Origin: JBDTMC01 sp039934475
Lineage (GTDB): Bacteria > Acidobacteriota > Terriglobia > Bryobacterales > Bryobacteraceae
Assembly: GCA_039934475.1 (NCBI GenBank)
Contig: JBDTMC010000074.1
Coordinates: forward strand, 1 to 22,401
Reading direction: 5' to 3'
Length of the DNA stretch: 22,401 nucleotides
Shown: positions 7,027-14,877 of the stretch, one piece after another
How positions within the stretch are numbered: the first letter of the stretch is position 1
Layout: every line of letters starts with the position of its first letter
The notes under the pieces: model-generated
Told to the model about the DNA's origin: nothing
The model's input: the letters and a program-made list of their open reading frames with translations, nothing else
Database searches by the model: none
Position numbers and translations under genes: made by a program

Positions 7027-8382
7027 GTGGGCGTGTCGCGTACACGGTCTCTTCTGGCACACACTCGCCTGGTGTTGATGGCCGGCTTTGGTGGGCTTCT
7101 GCTTCTGATGGCTTTCGCCGAGATCGACGGTATGCGCGCCGTCGCCGAAATTCAAGATACCAGCGACAGCATCCGCGAAGGCTTCTTGCTGCGGACGCGG
7201 GTACTGGAGCGTATCCGGGCGGACCTATACGTTTCCGGTACTTATGTCCGCGACTACGTCCTGGAACCGGATAGCGGCAAAGCCGAGGGACACCGGTTTA
7301 GCCTGCTGGAAACCCGGACCGACATGGACAGCGCACTGCGGCAGTACCGTGCGTTGCTCAGCGGTAAGGAGAGACAACCGTTTGAAGGCCTGGAAGAAGC
7401 TCTAGCGGATTACTGGCGTGTACTGGAGCCAACGCTGGGTTGGAGCCCGGAGCAGAGGCAGGAACACGGGTACGTCTTCCTGCGTGACGAGGTCTTTCCA
7501 CGGCGAACCGCTGTACTCGGGATCGCCGATCGGATCGGTTCAATCAACGAATCGCAATTAAACGCAGGCAAGGTCAGGGTGCAGGAGACGTTTGCACAGT
7601 TCCGAAGACGGCTCACCATCGCTCTCGGCTTAACTATCGGGCTGGGCCTGCTGCTGGCGGCCTTTAGCATTCGCCGCATTCTGGGATTGGAATCGGAGAC
7701 TGCGGAGCGCTATCGCGAAATCTCCGACGCGCGAACGGAGTTAAAGGAGCTATCGGCCAGGCTGGTGGAGGTACAGGAGAATGAGCGGCGGTCGATCTCG
7801 CGCGAATTGCATGACGAAGTGGGGCAGGCCCTCAGCGGTACGCTGGTGGAGATGGCGAACCTTTCTACCTTGGTCCGGGCGAACAATCTGGATGGGATTC
7901 AATCCAAGGCTGCGGAGATTAAGAAGGAGATCGAGCATTCCATTCACATCGTGCGGAACATGGCACTGCTGCTGCGGCCTTCGATGCTGGATGACCTGGG
8001 GCTTGTCCCGGCGCTGGAATGGCAGGCGCGCGAAGCCGGGCGACGGAGCGGACTGAGCGTTAAAGTAGCCGCCGAGGACGTGTCTGAGAACCTTCCCGAG
8101 GAGCACAAGACTTGTATTTACCGCGTGGTTCAGGAGGCGCTGCACAACTCCCTGAGGCATGCCGAGGCCAGTGCGGTGCTGGTTAGCGTACGCCAAGAGG
8201 AGAATCGCATCCTGCTGAGCATCGAGGATGACGGCAAAGGGTTCAATATTGGTCATCGAGGAATGGGTTTACTGGGGATGAAAGAGCGAGTAGAAAGACT
8301 GAACGGCGATTTCGCTGTGGATTCGGCCGTGGGCCACGGTACCGTGGTAAGAGTGGCTCTGCCGATGGGTACAACATCATGA
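7027..8382 (+). CDS. Membrane sensor histidine kinase, NarX/DegS-type (system 2)
   Basis: A 451-aa inner-membrane kinase with the same plan as the one at 4713-6107: TM1 at about 14-31, a helical extracytoplasmic sensor of about 160 residues, TM2 at about 196-215, and a coiled linker. HisKA_3 has phospho-acceptor H262 (SRELHDEVGQ), and HATPase_c has N374, DDGKGF (401-406) and GMGLLG (412-417). The sensor repeats YWxxxEPxxxWxP (from Y129) and HGxxFLRxExxPRR (147-160). The start is GTG at 7027, 5 bp after the VWFA stop with GAAGAG upstream; a second GTG at 7033 is possible. It is coupled to the following regulator by ATGA at 8379-8382. The VWFA-kinase-regulator order suggests one transcript and possibly one sensory unit; that last step is inference. 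Confidence 0.93.
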   Translation: MGVSRTRSLLAHTRLVLMAGFGGLLLLMAFAEIDGMRAVAEIQDTSDSIREGFLLRTRVLERIRADLYVSGTYVRDYVLEPDSGKAEGHRFSLLETRTDMDSALRQYRALLSGKERQPFEGLEEALADYWRVLEPTLGWSPEQRQEHGYVFLRDEVFPRRTAVLGIADRIGSINESQLNAGKVRVQETFAQFRRRLTIALGLTIGLGLLLAAFSIRRILGLESETAERYREISDARTELKELSARLVEVQENERRSISRELHDEVGQALSGTLVEMANLSTLVRANNLDGIQSKAAEIKKEIEHSIHIVRNMALLLRPSMLDDLGLVPALEWQAREAGRRSGLSVKVAAEDVSENLPEEHKTCIYRVVQEALHNSLRHAEASAVLVSVRQEENRILLSIEDDGKGFNIGHRGMGLLGMKERVERLNGDFAVDSAVGHGTVVRVALPMGTTS

Positions 8383-9029
8383 ACACGATCCGAATCCTTC
8401 TCGCCGACGATCACACGGTGGTACGCAAAGGCCTGCGGATGCTTCTAGAGGGCCAGGCAGGGTTCAGCGTGATCGCGGATGCGGCTGACGGGCGCGAGGC
8501 GGTAGCGCTTGCCGAGATGCACTCGCCCGATGTCGTGGTTATGGACGTGGCCATGCCAAGCCTCAACGGGATTGAAGCGGCGCGCCAGATCGTGATGAAG
8601 GCTCCACGAACGGCTGTGGTGTTTCTGAGTATGCACTCCGACGAGGCCTACGTGCTAAAGGCTTTGAAGGCCGGCGCGCGAGCCTACCTGCTGAAGGACT
8701 CGGCGGAGTATGACCTCATCAACGCCATTCGCGCCGTGAATGAGGGCAAGGCATTCTTTAGCCCGGCGATCAGTAAGATGCTGGTGGAAGACTATATGAC
8801 TCAGATGCGGGGTCGAGGGGTGGAAGACAGCTATGAACTGCTTACCACTCGAGAGCGCGAGATTCTGCAGCTGTTGGCGGAGGGTAAGAACAACAAGGAA
8901 GTGGCCGGACTGCTGAACCTCAGCCTCTACACGGTTGAGACACATCGCAGCAACATCTTTCAAAAGTTGAACCTTCATAGCAGCGCGGAGTTGATTCTGT
9001 ATGCCGTGCGGAAGGGCGTCATCAGTTGA
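8379..9029 (+). CDS. NarL/FixJ-family response regulator (system 2)
   Basis: A 216-aa response regulator with receiver residues D10/D11, phospho-acceptor D56 (VMDVAMP), S84 and K106 (YLLKDSA), and a LuxR-type HTH at about 154-211 (LTTREREILQLLAEG, then YTVETHRSNIFQKL). It is the partner of the kinase encoded immediately upstream, overlapping by ATGA. It aligns without gaps almost throughout with the regulator at 4063-4716. Within the recognition helix, VETHR and QKLNLH are identical, so overlapping binding specificity is plausible. It ends the plus-strand VWFA-kinase-regulator run and faces the convergent TolC gene across a 96-bp gap holding an intergenic repeat. Targets are unknown. Confidence 0.95.
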   Translation: MNTIRILLADDHTVVRKGLRMLLEGQAGFSVIADAADGREAVALAEMHSPDVVVMDVAMPSLNGIEAARQIVMKAPRTAVVFLSMHSDEAYVLKALKAGARAYLLKDSAEYDLINAIRAVNEGKAFFSPAISKMLVEDYMTQMRGRGVEDSYELLTTREREILQLLAEGKNNKEVAGLLNLSLYTVETHRSNIFQKLNLHSSAELILYAVRKGVIS

Positions 9030-9060
9030 CCGTGGGTCATTGTCATTGCGGGCTCTGGTG

Positions 9061-9112
9061 GTCGCTCGCTTACGGTCGCGGCTTCCGTTTCGGTAGTGGG
9101 AGAGTCGAGGGA
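9061..9112 (+). repeat. Intergenic repeat, copy 1
   Basis: The core CTTACGGTCGCGGCT, followed by CCGTTTCGGTAGT, is shared with copy 2 at 16777-16827, with one inserted T and a few flanking changes; GAGGGAA closes both copies. It lies between convergent genes (regulator and TolC), about 31 bases after the plus-strand stop. ACGG and CCGT within it could form a weak 4-bp stem, but there is no T-run and so no clear intrinsic terminator. The even conservation outside coding sequence points to a dispersed genomic repeat family. Confidence 0.7.
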
Positions 9113-9125
9113 ATTTTATCTTCCT

Positions 9126-10415
9126 TTAGCGGAGTACTCCGGTGGTGAAGTCGACTATGGCGCGTTGCGTCTGGTAATCGTAGCGGGCGGTGGAACTCGC
9201 GATTTGCGCTGACGTCAGATTCAACTGGGCCTGGCTCAACTCGACGATCGAGGACAGCCCTAGTTCATAGCGGCTTTGGGCCAGTCCAAACGCCAGTTGC
9301 GCCTGTTGGAGTAGCTGCTCCGTCAAGGAGAGGCGATCGTAGGCGGTGGAAGCGTTGAGGTAGGCCACACGCACATCGCGAGTGAGCATGTTCTCCAGAT
9401 CGTTCACGTTCTGGGTGGCGGCCTGTGCGCGCAGGCGCGCCTCGGCGCCGCGACTCTTATAAAGACCGCCGTTGAAGATCGGGATATTCACGTTCACGCC
9501 GACAGCGCCATAGCTTCCTGGTACCGTGGCGTCCCCCGTGGGCACGAAACCGGCTGTTCCCACCAGCCCGATGCTGGGATAGAAGAGCGCGTGTTCCGCC
9601 TTGGCGAACCGATCGGCCGAACTCTGCTCAAGCCGCAGGCTTTTCAGTTCGGGACGGTTTTGAATTGCTTCCGCGATGAGCGTTTTTTGCTGGTCGGGAA
9701 GGGGATCGGGAAGCGGTTCTTCCGCTACTACGAACGATGACTCATTGGGTAATCCCATGGCGGCGGCCAACTGCGCCTGGGCCGACTGGCTATCGTTCAA
9801 GGCCTGGGCGAGCAGCAGCTTGGCATCCGCCAAATTGACGTTGGCGAAACTGACGTCGAGCGTGGATTTCAATTTGCTTTCTGCGAGTGCTGTGATCTGA
9901 TCGGACACTAACTGGCGCGCTTTAACGGTCTCCTCAGCGACGGTGAGTACGGATTGCGCACGTAGGACGCTGAAGTATGCCCGGCTGACGGCTAATAGTA
10001 TTTGGGCGCGGGTGGATTCAGTTATCTCGTCCTGGGCTTTGGCTTTAAAGTCAGCGCTGGCCACGAGATTGCCGGTTCGCCCAAAGTCAGTCACCATCTG
10101 GGTGAGCGAGATACCGGTTCCGATGCGGTTGTAGACGACCGGGTTGTTGAGGGCGCCTGCCGCGAGACGGCTGCCGGCGTCAGCGCCGACGCCGGTAAGG
10201 CTGCTGTACAACGTTGGCGAGTAGTTCGCTCTGTACTGAGCGGGAATTTGGTGCGCGGCGGCGGCGTTGAGGCGTGCCGCGGTGAACTGCGGGTTATTCT
10301 GTATGGCGAGGCGGCGCGCCTCTGCGAGCGTAAGGTGCATGCGCGGCTGGGCCGTCATCGGAAGTTGACATGCAAATGCGGCCAGCACGGCGATGCTCGA
10401 TTTCCAGCGCAACAT
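9126..10415 (-). CDS. TolC-family outer-membrane efflux channel
   Basis: A 429-aa outer-membrane factor forming the exit duct of a tripartite efflux pump. A signal peptide covers about 1-22 (KSS, hydrophobic core, MTAQP). The mature part is long, alanine/glutamine-rich helical sequence in two repeats, with the LTLAEARRLAIQNNP entry typical of the OEP family (28-42) and a second-repeat signature near the C-terminus (FGLAQSRYELGLSSIVELSQ and QAQLNL). Length is normal for the family. The ATG shares one base with the RND stop (TGATG at 10413-10417), and GGAG lies 9 bases upstream. It is the last gene of the RraA-like/adaptor/RND/TolC operon, giving a complete pump in one transcript. The exported substrate cannot be inferred. 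Confidence 0.93.
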   Translation of the reverse strand: MLRWKSSIAVLAAFACQLPMTAQPRMHLTLAEARRLAIQNNPQFTAARLNAAAAHQIPAQYRANYSPTLYSSLTGVGADAGSRLAAGALNNPVVYNRIGTGISLTQMVTDFGRTGNLVASADFKAKAQDEITESTRAQILLAVSRAYFSVLRAQSVLTVAEETVKARQLVSDQITALAESKLKSTLDVSFANVNLADAKLLLAQALNDSQSAQAQLAAAMGLPNESSFVVAEEPLPDPLPDQQKTLIAEAIQNRPELKSLRLEQSSADRFAKAEHALFYPSIGLVGTAGFVPTGDATVPGSYGAVGVNVNIPIFNGGLYKSRGAEARLRAQAATQNVNDLENMLTRDVRVAYLNASTAYDRLSLTEQLLQQAQLAFGLAQSRYELGLSSIVELSQAQLNLTSAQIASSTARYDYQTQRAIVDFTTGVLR

Positions 10416-13400
10416 CAGTGGGAACTCCTCAATCGAACAGCGCCAAAGCCACTCTGTCGGCCGGCGTAGATCAACACGTAGGCGGCAGGCACCAGAAAGA
10501 CGGTAAGCAGGACGGAGACGCTCAACCCGCCGAGCAGGGCGCGCGCCAGTGGCGCGTAAGATTCGCTGCCTGCGCCGAGTTTAAGCGCCATCGGCATGAG
10601 GCCGATGATGGTGGCAAGGGAGGTCATTAGTACGGGCCGGAGGCGGACGCGGCAAGCCAGCGCTACGGCTTCCTTTACTGCCATGCCTTCGCCTTGAAGG
10701 TGCCTTGTGAACTCGACGATCAGAATGCTGTTGGAAACCGCGATGCCGACGAGCATCACGACGCCCATGAGCGACATCACGTTCAACGTAGTGTTGGACA
10801 GCCAGAGGGTCAGAATGACGCCCGTGAGTCCTGGCGGCACGGCGAGCAAAATGATGAAGGGATCGACGAAGGACTGGAACTGCGCCACCAGCACGAGGTA
10901 GAGCAGGACGACGGCGAGACAGAGCCCGAGGGCAAAGCTGGTAAACGAGACACGCATGCCCTGCACCATGCCGCGCAGGGTCACGGTGAGGCCTTGTGGA
11001 ACGGCGGTTTTCGCGATGATGGCATCGATGGAGGTAGCGATGCGGCCGAGATCTTCGTTAAGCGGCCGGACATAGATGTCGATGGTTCGGCGGAGCTGGT
11101 AGTGATCCACTTCGGTGGGCGATTTGATTCGCCTGAGGGTGCTGATCATGTCGAGCCGTGTAGGATCTTTGGCGCCGCCGGCGCGCAGCGGGATGGCGCG
11201 GAGGTCGGACATGGTTTTCACCTGATTCTCGGGATACTGGACGGTGAGCATGTAGTCGTTGCCGGTAACGGGGTCGATCCAGAAGCTGGGCGCGATCATC
11301 GCGTTGGATGTGAGTGCTGTGATGACGTTGTGAACAACCTCTTTTTGATCGAGGCCAAGTTCGCTGGCCCGGGTGCGATCCACATCCAATTGCAGAGCGG
11401 GGTAATCCACATCCTGCGGGATGAACACATCGGCTACGCCTGGGATCTGGCGGATCTGGGCTGACAACTTGAGGGCGGTGTTGAAGGAGCGTTCCATGTT
11501 GGAGCCGGCTACCTGAATGTCGATGGGCGCGGGCAGACCGAGGTTTAGAACGGCATCGACCAAGCCGCCGGACTGGAAGTAGGCGTTCAGTTCTGGCAAC
11601 TCCGTCCCGATGCGTTTCTTCACTTGCGACATGTAGTCGTAGCTACCCGTCTTGTGGTCTTCCTTGAGGCTGACCTGCACGAAGGCGGTGTGCATGGCGG
11701 AGTTGGTGGTGTAAATGGCGGAGAAGTCCGGCGTGGCGCCGATGTTTGACACGATGATGCCGAGATCGTCCGGCGAAACCACTTCCCGGACCAGTTTTTC
11801 TACCTTGGCCACCTCATTCTCAGTCACGGCGAGGCGTGTACCGGTGGGTGCTTTGAGGTTGATGACGAACTGCCCGGCGTCGGTGCGGGGGAAGAACGAC
11901 AGACCGAGTAACGGGAAGAGGCCGAGGCTGAGGACGAAGGTGACGGTGAAGGCAACCAGGGTAAGAACGGGCCGGCGCAGCGTAACAGCCACCATGCCGT
12001 CATAGAACTTGAGGAAGGATTCGAAGCGGTTATTGAACCAGATATTGAAGCGGTCACCGATCGACCACCACCGCCGTGGCCGCGCGACCCCCACAGGCAC
12101 TTCGTTAGAGGGCGTCCCGTGGTGCGCCGCCTTGATGAAGCGGGCGCAGAACAACGGCACCACCGTCATCGCCACAGCGTAGGAGGCGAACAGAGACAAG
12201 GCGACCGCCAAAGCCAATGCGGAGAAAAGGAACTTACTGACGCCATAGAGGAACGTCACGGGAAAGAACACAACCACCGTAGTGAGGGTGGCGGCGAGCA
12301 CCGGCAGAGCCACCTCTCGTCCACCCTTTTCGGCGGCGATTGCGGGCGGCTCGCCCAATTCCAGGTGGCGGTAGATGTTCTCCAGGACTACGACGGAGTT
12401 GTCTATGAGGCGGGAGAATGCGAGCGCGAGTCCACCGAGAACCATGCTGTTGACGGAACTGCCGCCCATTGATAGCGCGATGAAGGTAGCGAGGACAGAC
12501 AGCGGAATGGAGAAGAACACGGCCACGGTGGCTCTCATGCTGCCGAGGAAGACGAGAATCATAACGGAGGTGAGGACCAGTCCGATGGCTCCCTCGTGGA
12601 GCAGCGTTTCAATGGCGGTCTTTACAAAGAGCGACTGATCGAAGACGACGCGGCTCACGAGTTGTTTTGGAACATCGAACAATTGGGTAACGGCGCCTTT
12701 GATGCCATCGACGACGGCAATGGTGTTGGTATCGCCGCCCTGCTTCAATACAGGAAGGTACACGGAGCGCTGCCCGTCCACTCGGACAAGGTTGGTTTGG
12801 ATCTGCTGGGCGTCCTTCGCGAAGCCGATGTCGGCGATACGGACAGAATTCTGGCCCACCGTTTTGATAGGAAGGTTATTGATCTCGCCCACTGTCCGGA
12901 GCTGACTGTTGGTATAGATGCTGTAGTCGAGCGGGCCAATCTGAACGTCTCCAGCGGGCAGAATGAGGTTCGAATCGTTCACCGAGCGGACGACATCCAT
13001 GAGGCTGAGTTGGTGCGCCTCCAGTTTGTAGGGGTCGGCGTAGACCATGATCTGGCGGTAGCGGCCTCCGAAAGGTTGGGGGACGCTGGCGCCGGGCACG
13101 CTGGCGATCTGGTTGCGCACCTGGAACTGAGCCAGGTCGCGAAGCACGGTCTCGTTCAAGCCGTCGCCCTTAAAGGTGACCAGGCACACCGGCAAGCTGG
13201 AAGCGTCGAACTTCAGAACGATGGGTGGCAATGTACCGGGCGGCAGGCGGCGCAACTGAGCCATGGCGAGGTTGGAAATTGTGGTGACGGCGGAATCGGG
13301 ATTGGTACCCGGTTGGAAGTAGACCTTGATGACGCTGACACCGGGCAGGGAGCGGGATTCGATGTGTTCGATGCCGCTGCCGAGAGTGAAGAAGCGTTCG

Positions 13401-13594
13401 AAACGGCTGGTGATGTCGGTTTCGATCTGTTCGGGCGGCATGCCGGAATAGAAGGTGGCGACCACGACCACGGGGATATTCATCGTGGGGAACATGTCCA
13501 CGGGCATCCGGGCGAGGCTAGTTACGCCTACGACTGCGATGATCAAGCAAAATACAACGATGAAGTAAGGATTTCGAATGGCAAAGCTAGACAT
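10415..13594 (-). CDS. RND efflux transporter permease (AcrB/HAE1-like)
   Basis: A 1059-aa inner-membrane proton-driven pump, the usual length for AcrB-like proteins. TM1 lies at about 10-28 (IRNPYFIVVFCLIIAVVG), a large periplasmic porter domain follows, then TM2-6 at about 335-485, a second periplasmic loop and TM7-12 at the C-terminus, with the internal two-fold repeat intact. In TM4 the proton-relay pair reads D398-N399 (LIDNSVVVLEN), where AcrB has two aspartates; DN is common in many HAE1-like subfamilies and does not imply inactivity. Its gene lies 11 bp after the adaptor gene and shares one base with the TolC start. The N-terminal pump half resembles hydrophobe/multidrug pumps more than CusA-type metal pumps, but substrate remains open. 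Confidence 0.95.
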   Translation of the reverse strand: MSSFAIRNPYFIVVFCLIIAVVGVTSLARMPVDMFPTMNIPVVVVATFYSGMPPEQIETDITSRFERFFTLGSGIEHIESRSLPGVSVIKVYFQPGTNPDSAVTTISNLAMAQLRRLPPGTLPPIVLKFDASSLPVCLVTFKGDGLNETVLRDLAQFQVRNQIASVPGASVPQPFGGRYRQIMVYADPYKLEAHQLSLMDVVRSVNDSNLILPAGDVQIGPLDYSIYTNSQLRTVGEINNLPIKTVGQNSVRIADIGFAKDAQQIQTNLVRVDGQRSVYLPVLKQGGDTNTIAVVDGIKGAVTQLFDVPKQLVSRVVFDQSLFVKTAIETLLHEGAIGLVLTSVMILVFLGSMRATVAVFFSIPLSVLATFIALSMGGSSVNSMVLGGLALAFSRLIDNSVVVLENIYRHLELGEPPAIAAEKGGREVALPVLAATLTTVVVFFPVTFLYGVSKFLFSALALAVALSLFASYAVAMTVVPLFCARFIKAAHHGTPSNEVPVGVARPRRWWSIGDRFNIWFNNRFESFLKFYDGMVAVTLRRPVLTLVAFTVTFVLSLGLFPLLGLSFFPRTDAGQFVINLKAPTGTRLAVTENEVAKVEKLVREVVSPDDLGIIVSNIGATPDFSAIYTTNSAMHTAFVQVSLKEDHKTGSYDYMSQVKKRIGTELPELNAYFQSGGLVDAVLNLGLPAPIDIQVAGSNMERSFNTALKLSAQIRQIPGVADVFIPQDVDYPALQLDVDRTRASELGLDQKEVVHNVITALTSNAMIAPSFWIDPVTGNDYMLTVQYPENQVKTMSDLRAIPLRAGGAKDPTRLDMISTLRRIKSPTEVDHYQLRRTIDIYVRPLNEDLGRIATSIDAIIAKTAVPQGLTVTLRGMVQGMRVSFTSFALGLCLAVVLLYLVLVAQFQSFVDPFIILLAVPPGLTGVILTLWLSNTTLNVMSLMGVVMLVGIAVSNSILIVEFTRHLQGEGMAVKEAVALACRVRLRPVLMTSLATIIGLMPMALKLGAGSESYAPLARALLGGLSVSVLLTVFLVPAAYVLIYAGRQSGFGAVRLRSSH

Positions 13595-13605
13595 AGTGAT
13601 CGTTC

Positions 13606-14877
13606 TTAAGAGGACGCGGACATCTTTGTAACCTTGGGCTTTACTTCCTGGCCCGCCTGCAGGCCAGCGCGATTTCCGATGACAACCATGTCGCCTTCGT
13701 TGAGGCCGGAGCGAACCTCTACCTTGTTAGCGGTCTCGAGGCCGATGGAGATGCGGCGCGTTTCCAGCCGATTGTTCGGGGTAACTACCATCACGATGCC
13801 GGTGAGGTCCTTCTTCTGTGTGCCTGGGATTGATGTCTCGGGTGCGGCAGTGACGTCAACGGCCGTGATGGGGATGGTCACCACCTTGTTGCGCTGGGCC
13901 AGTGTGAGGTTCACTTCGGCGTACATGCCAGGGATAAGAATGAGCTTTGGATTCGGAACGTCGACCTCGGTATCCATGGTCCGCGTGGCCATGGACAGCT
14001 TTTCGGAGAAGCGGGCGACCTTGCCCGGGAATGTCTGATCCAGGGTGGGAACCTTCACTTCTACCACTTGACCGATATGGACCGTGGGGACGGCCGATTC
14101 GGGCACGGGTAGAATCAACCGGAGGAGGCTGTTTTCCGACAAACGGACGACGGGCATGGCCTGAGTCTGAGACGCCGTTCCCGCCTGGATCATGGAGCCG
14201 GTGTCGGCGAAGCGTTTGGTGATGACTCCGGAGAAAGGCGCCGTCACTTGAGCGTATTGGAACATCGTCCGGACTCGCTTCAGCTCGGCACGGTTCACTT
14301 CCACTTGCTGTTGGGCCGCCGACAGGCTAGATCTGGCCGCCGAGACTTGTGCTTCCGCGACCAGGTCTTTCCCTTGCGCGTCATCGATTTCCTGTTGTGC
14401 GACAAGGCCTGGGCGTTTTTCCGAAACGGCGGCCAGGCGTTTGAACGAGAGGTGAGAAATTTCGTGGCCCGATTGAGCTCGCGTCAGTTCGTCTTTGGCA
14501 TGTTCCAACTCAGACTCGGCCCTGTCAATCGTGGCTTTGCCGCGGGCAATGTCATCTGTCATTTCGGGAATTTCCAGGATGGCCAGCAATTGTCCCTGCC
14601 TCACGCGGTCGCCGGCGTCCACTCTGATTTCCTTGATGAAGCCTGCAACCTTGGCCATGACGTCGATTTCCTGGAAGGGCTTGAACTCGGCCGTGAGCAC
14701 GAGGCCGTGGGAGAGATCTTCGGTCTCCGCCCGCGCTACGGCAACTGTGGGGGACTCAGCAGATTCGGGCGTGCGAGCCTCTACTTTTGCGACCCGGCTA
14801 CACGACGATTGCAATAGCGCTAGCGCCGCTAGCGGCAGGGCAATCAAGGAAAGGGCGGTTCTGCGCATGGATGTCAT
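13606..14877 (-). CDS. RND periplasmic adaptor (membrane fusion protein)
   Basis: A 423-aa adaptor linking the RND pump to the TolC channel. The N-terminus has arginines followed by a hydrophobic core ending in LLQSSC (C26), which may be a lipoprotein site although the -3 residue is glutamine. Next come a split biotinyl-lipoyl domain (about 60-100, EIDVMAKVAGFIKEIRVDAGDRV), an alpha-helical hairpin (about 110-205), the second lipoyl half (TMFQYAQVTAPFSGVITKR), a beta-barrel and a C-terminal membrane-proximal domain (LETRRISIGL, VVIGNRAGLQAGQEV). The ATG at 14877 overlaps the upstream stop as TAATG; an ATG at 14868 would also give a good signal peptide. It is the first pump gene, directly after an RraA-like gene. 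Confidence 0.92.
   Translation of the reverse strand: MTSMRRTALSLIALPLAALALLQSSCSRVAKVEARTPESAESPTVAVARAETEDLSHGLVLTAEFKPFQEIDVMAKVAGFIKEIRVDAGDRVRQGQLLAILEIPEMTDDIARGKATIDRAESELEHAKDELTRAQSGHEISHLSFKRLAAVSEKRPGLVAQQEIDDAQGKDLVAEAQVSAARSSLSAAQQQVEVNRAELKRVRTMFQYAQVTAPFSGVITKRFADTGSMIQAGTASQTQAMPVVRLSENSLLRLILPVPESAVPTVHIGQVVEVKVPTLDQTFPGKVARFSEKLSMATRTMDTEVDVPNPKLILIPGMYAEVNLTLAQRNKVVTIPITAVDVTAAPETSIPGTQKKDLTGIVMVVTPNNRLETRRISIGLETANKVEVRSGLNEGDMVVIGNRAGLQAGQEVKPKVTKMSASS

Noticed and set aside
9030..9125. Intrinsic terminator between the convergent regulator and TolC genes
   Set aside because: No GC-rich stem followed by a T-run was found on either strand; only the intergenic repeat is present.
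10694..11464. 256-codon plus-strand open frame
   Set aside because: It is antisense to the C-terminal half of the RND pump, and its His/Asp/Glu-rich product matches nothing known.
12596..13609. 337-codon plus-strand open frame
   Set aside because: It is wholly antisense to the RND gene, is rich in His/Asp/Gly/Val typical of reverse-complement frames in GC-rich DNA, and has no recognisable domain.
14809..14845. Clustered GCTAGCG-like palindromes
   Set aside because: They lie within the signal-peptide coding region of the adaptor and are explained by repeated Ala and Leu codons.
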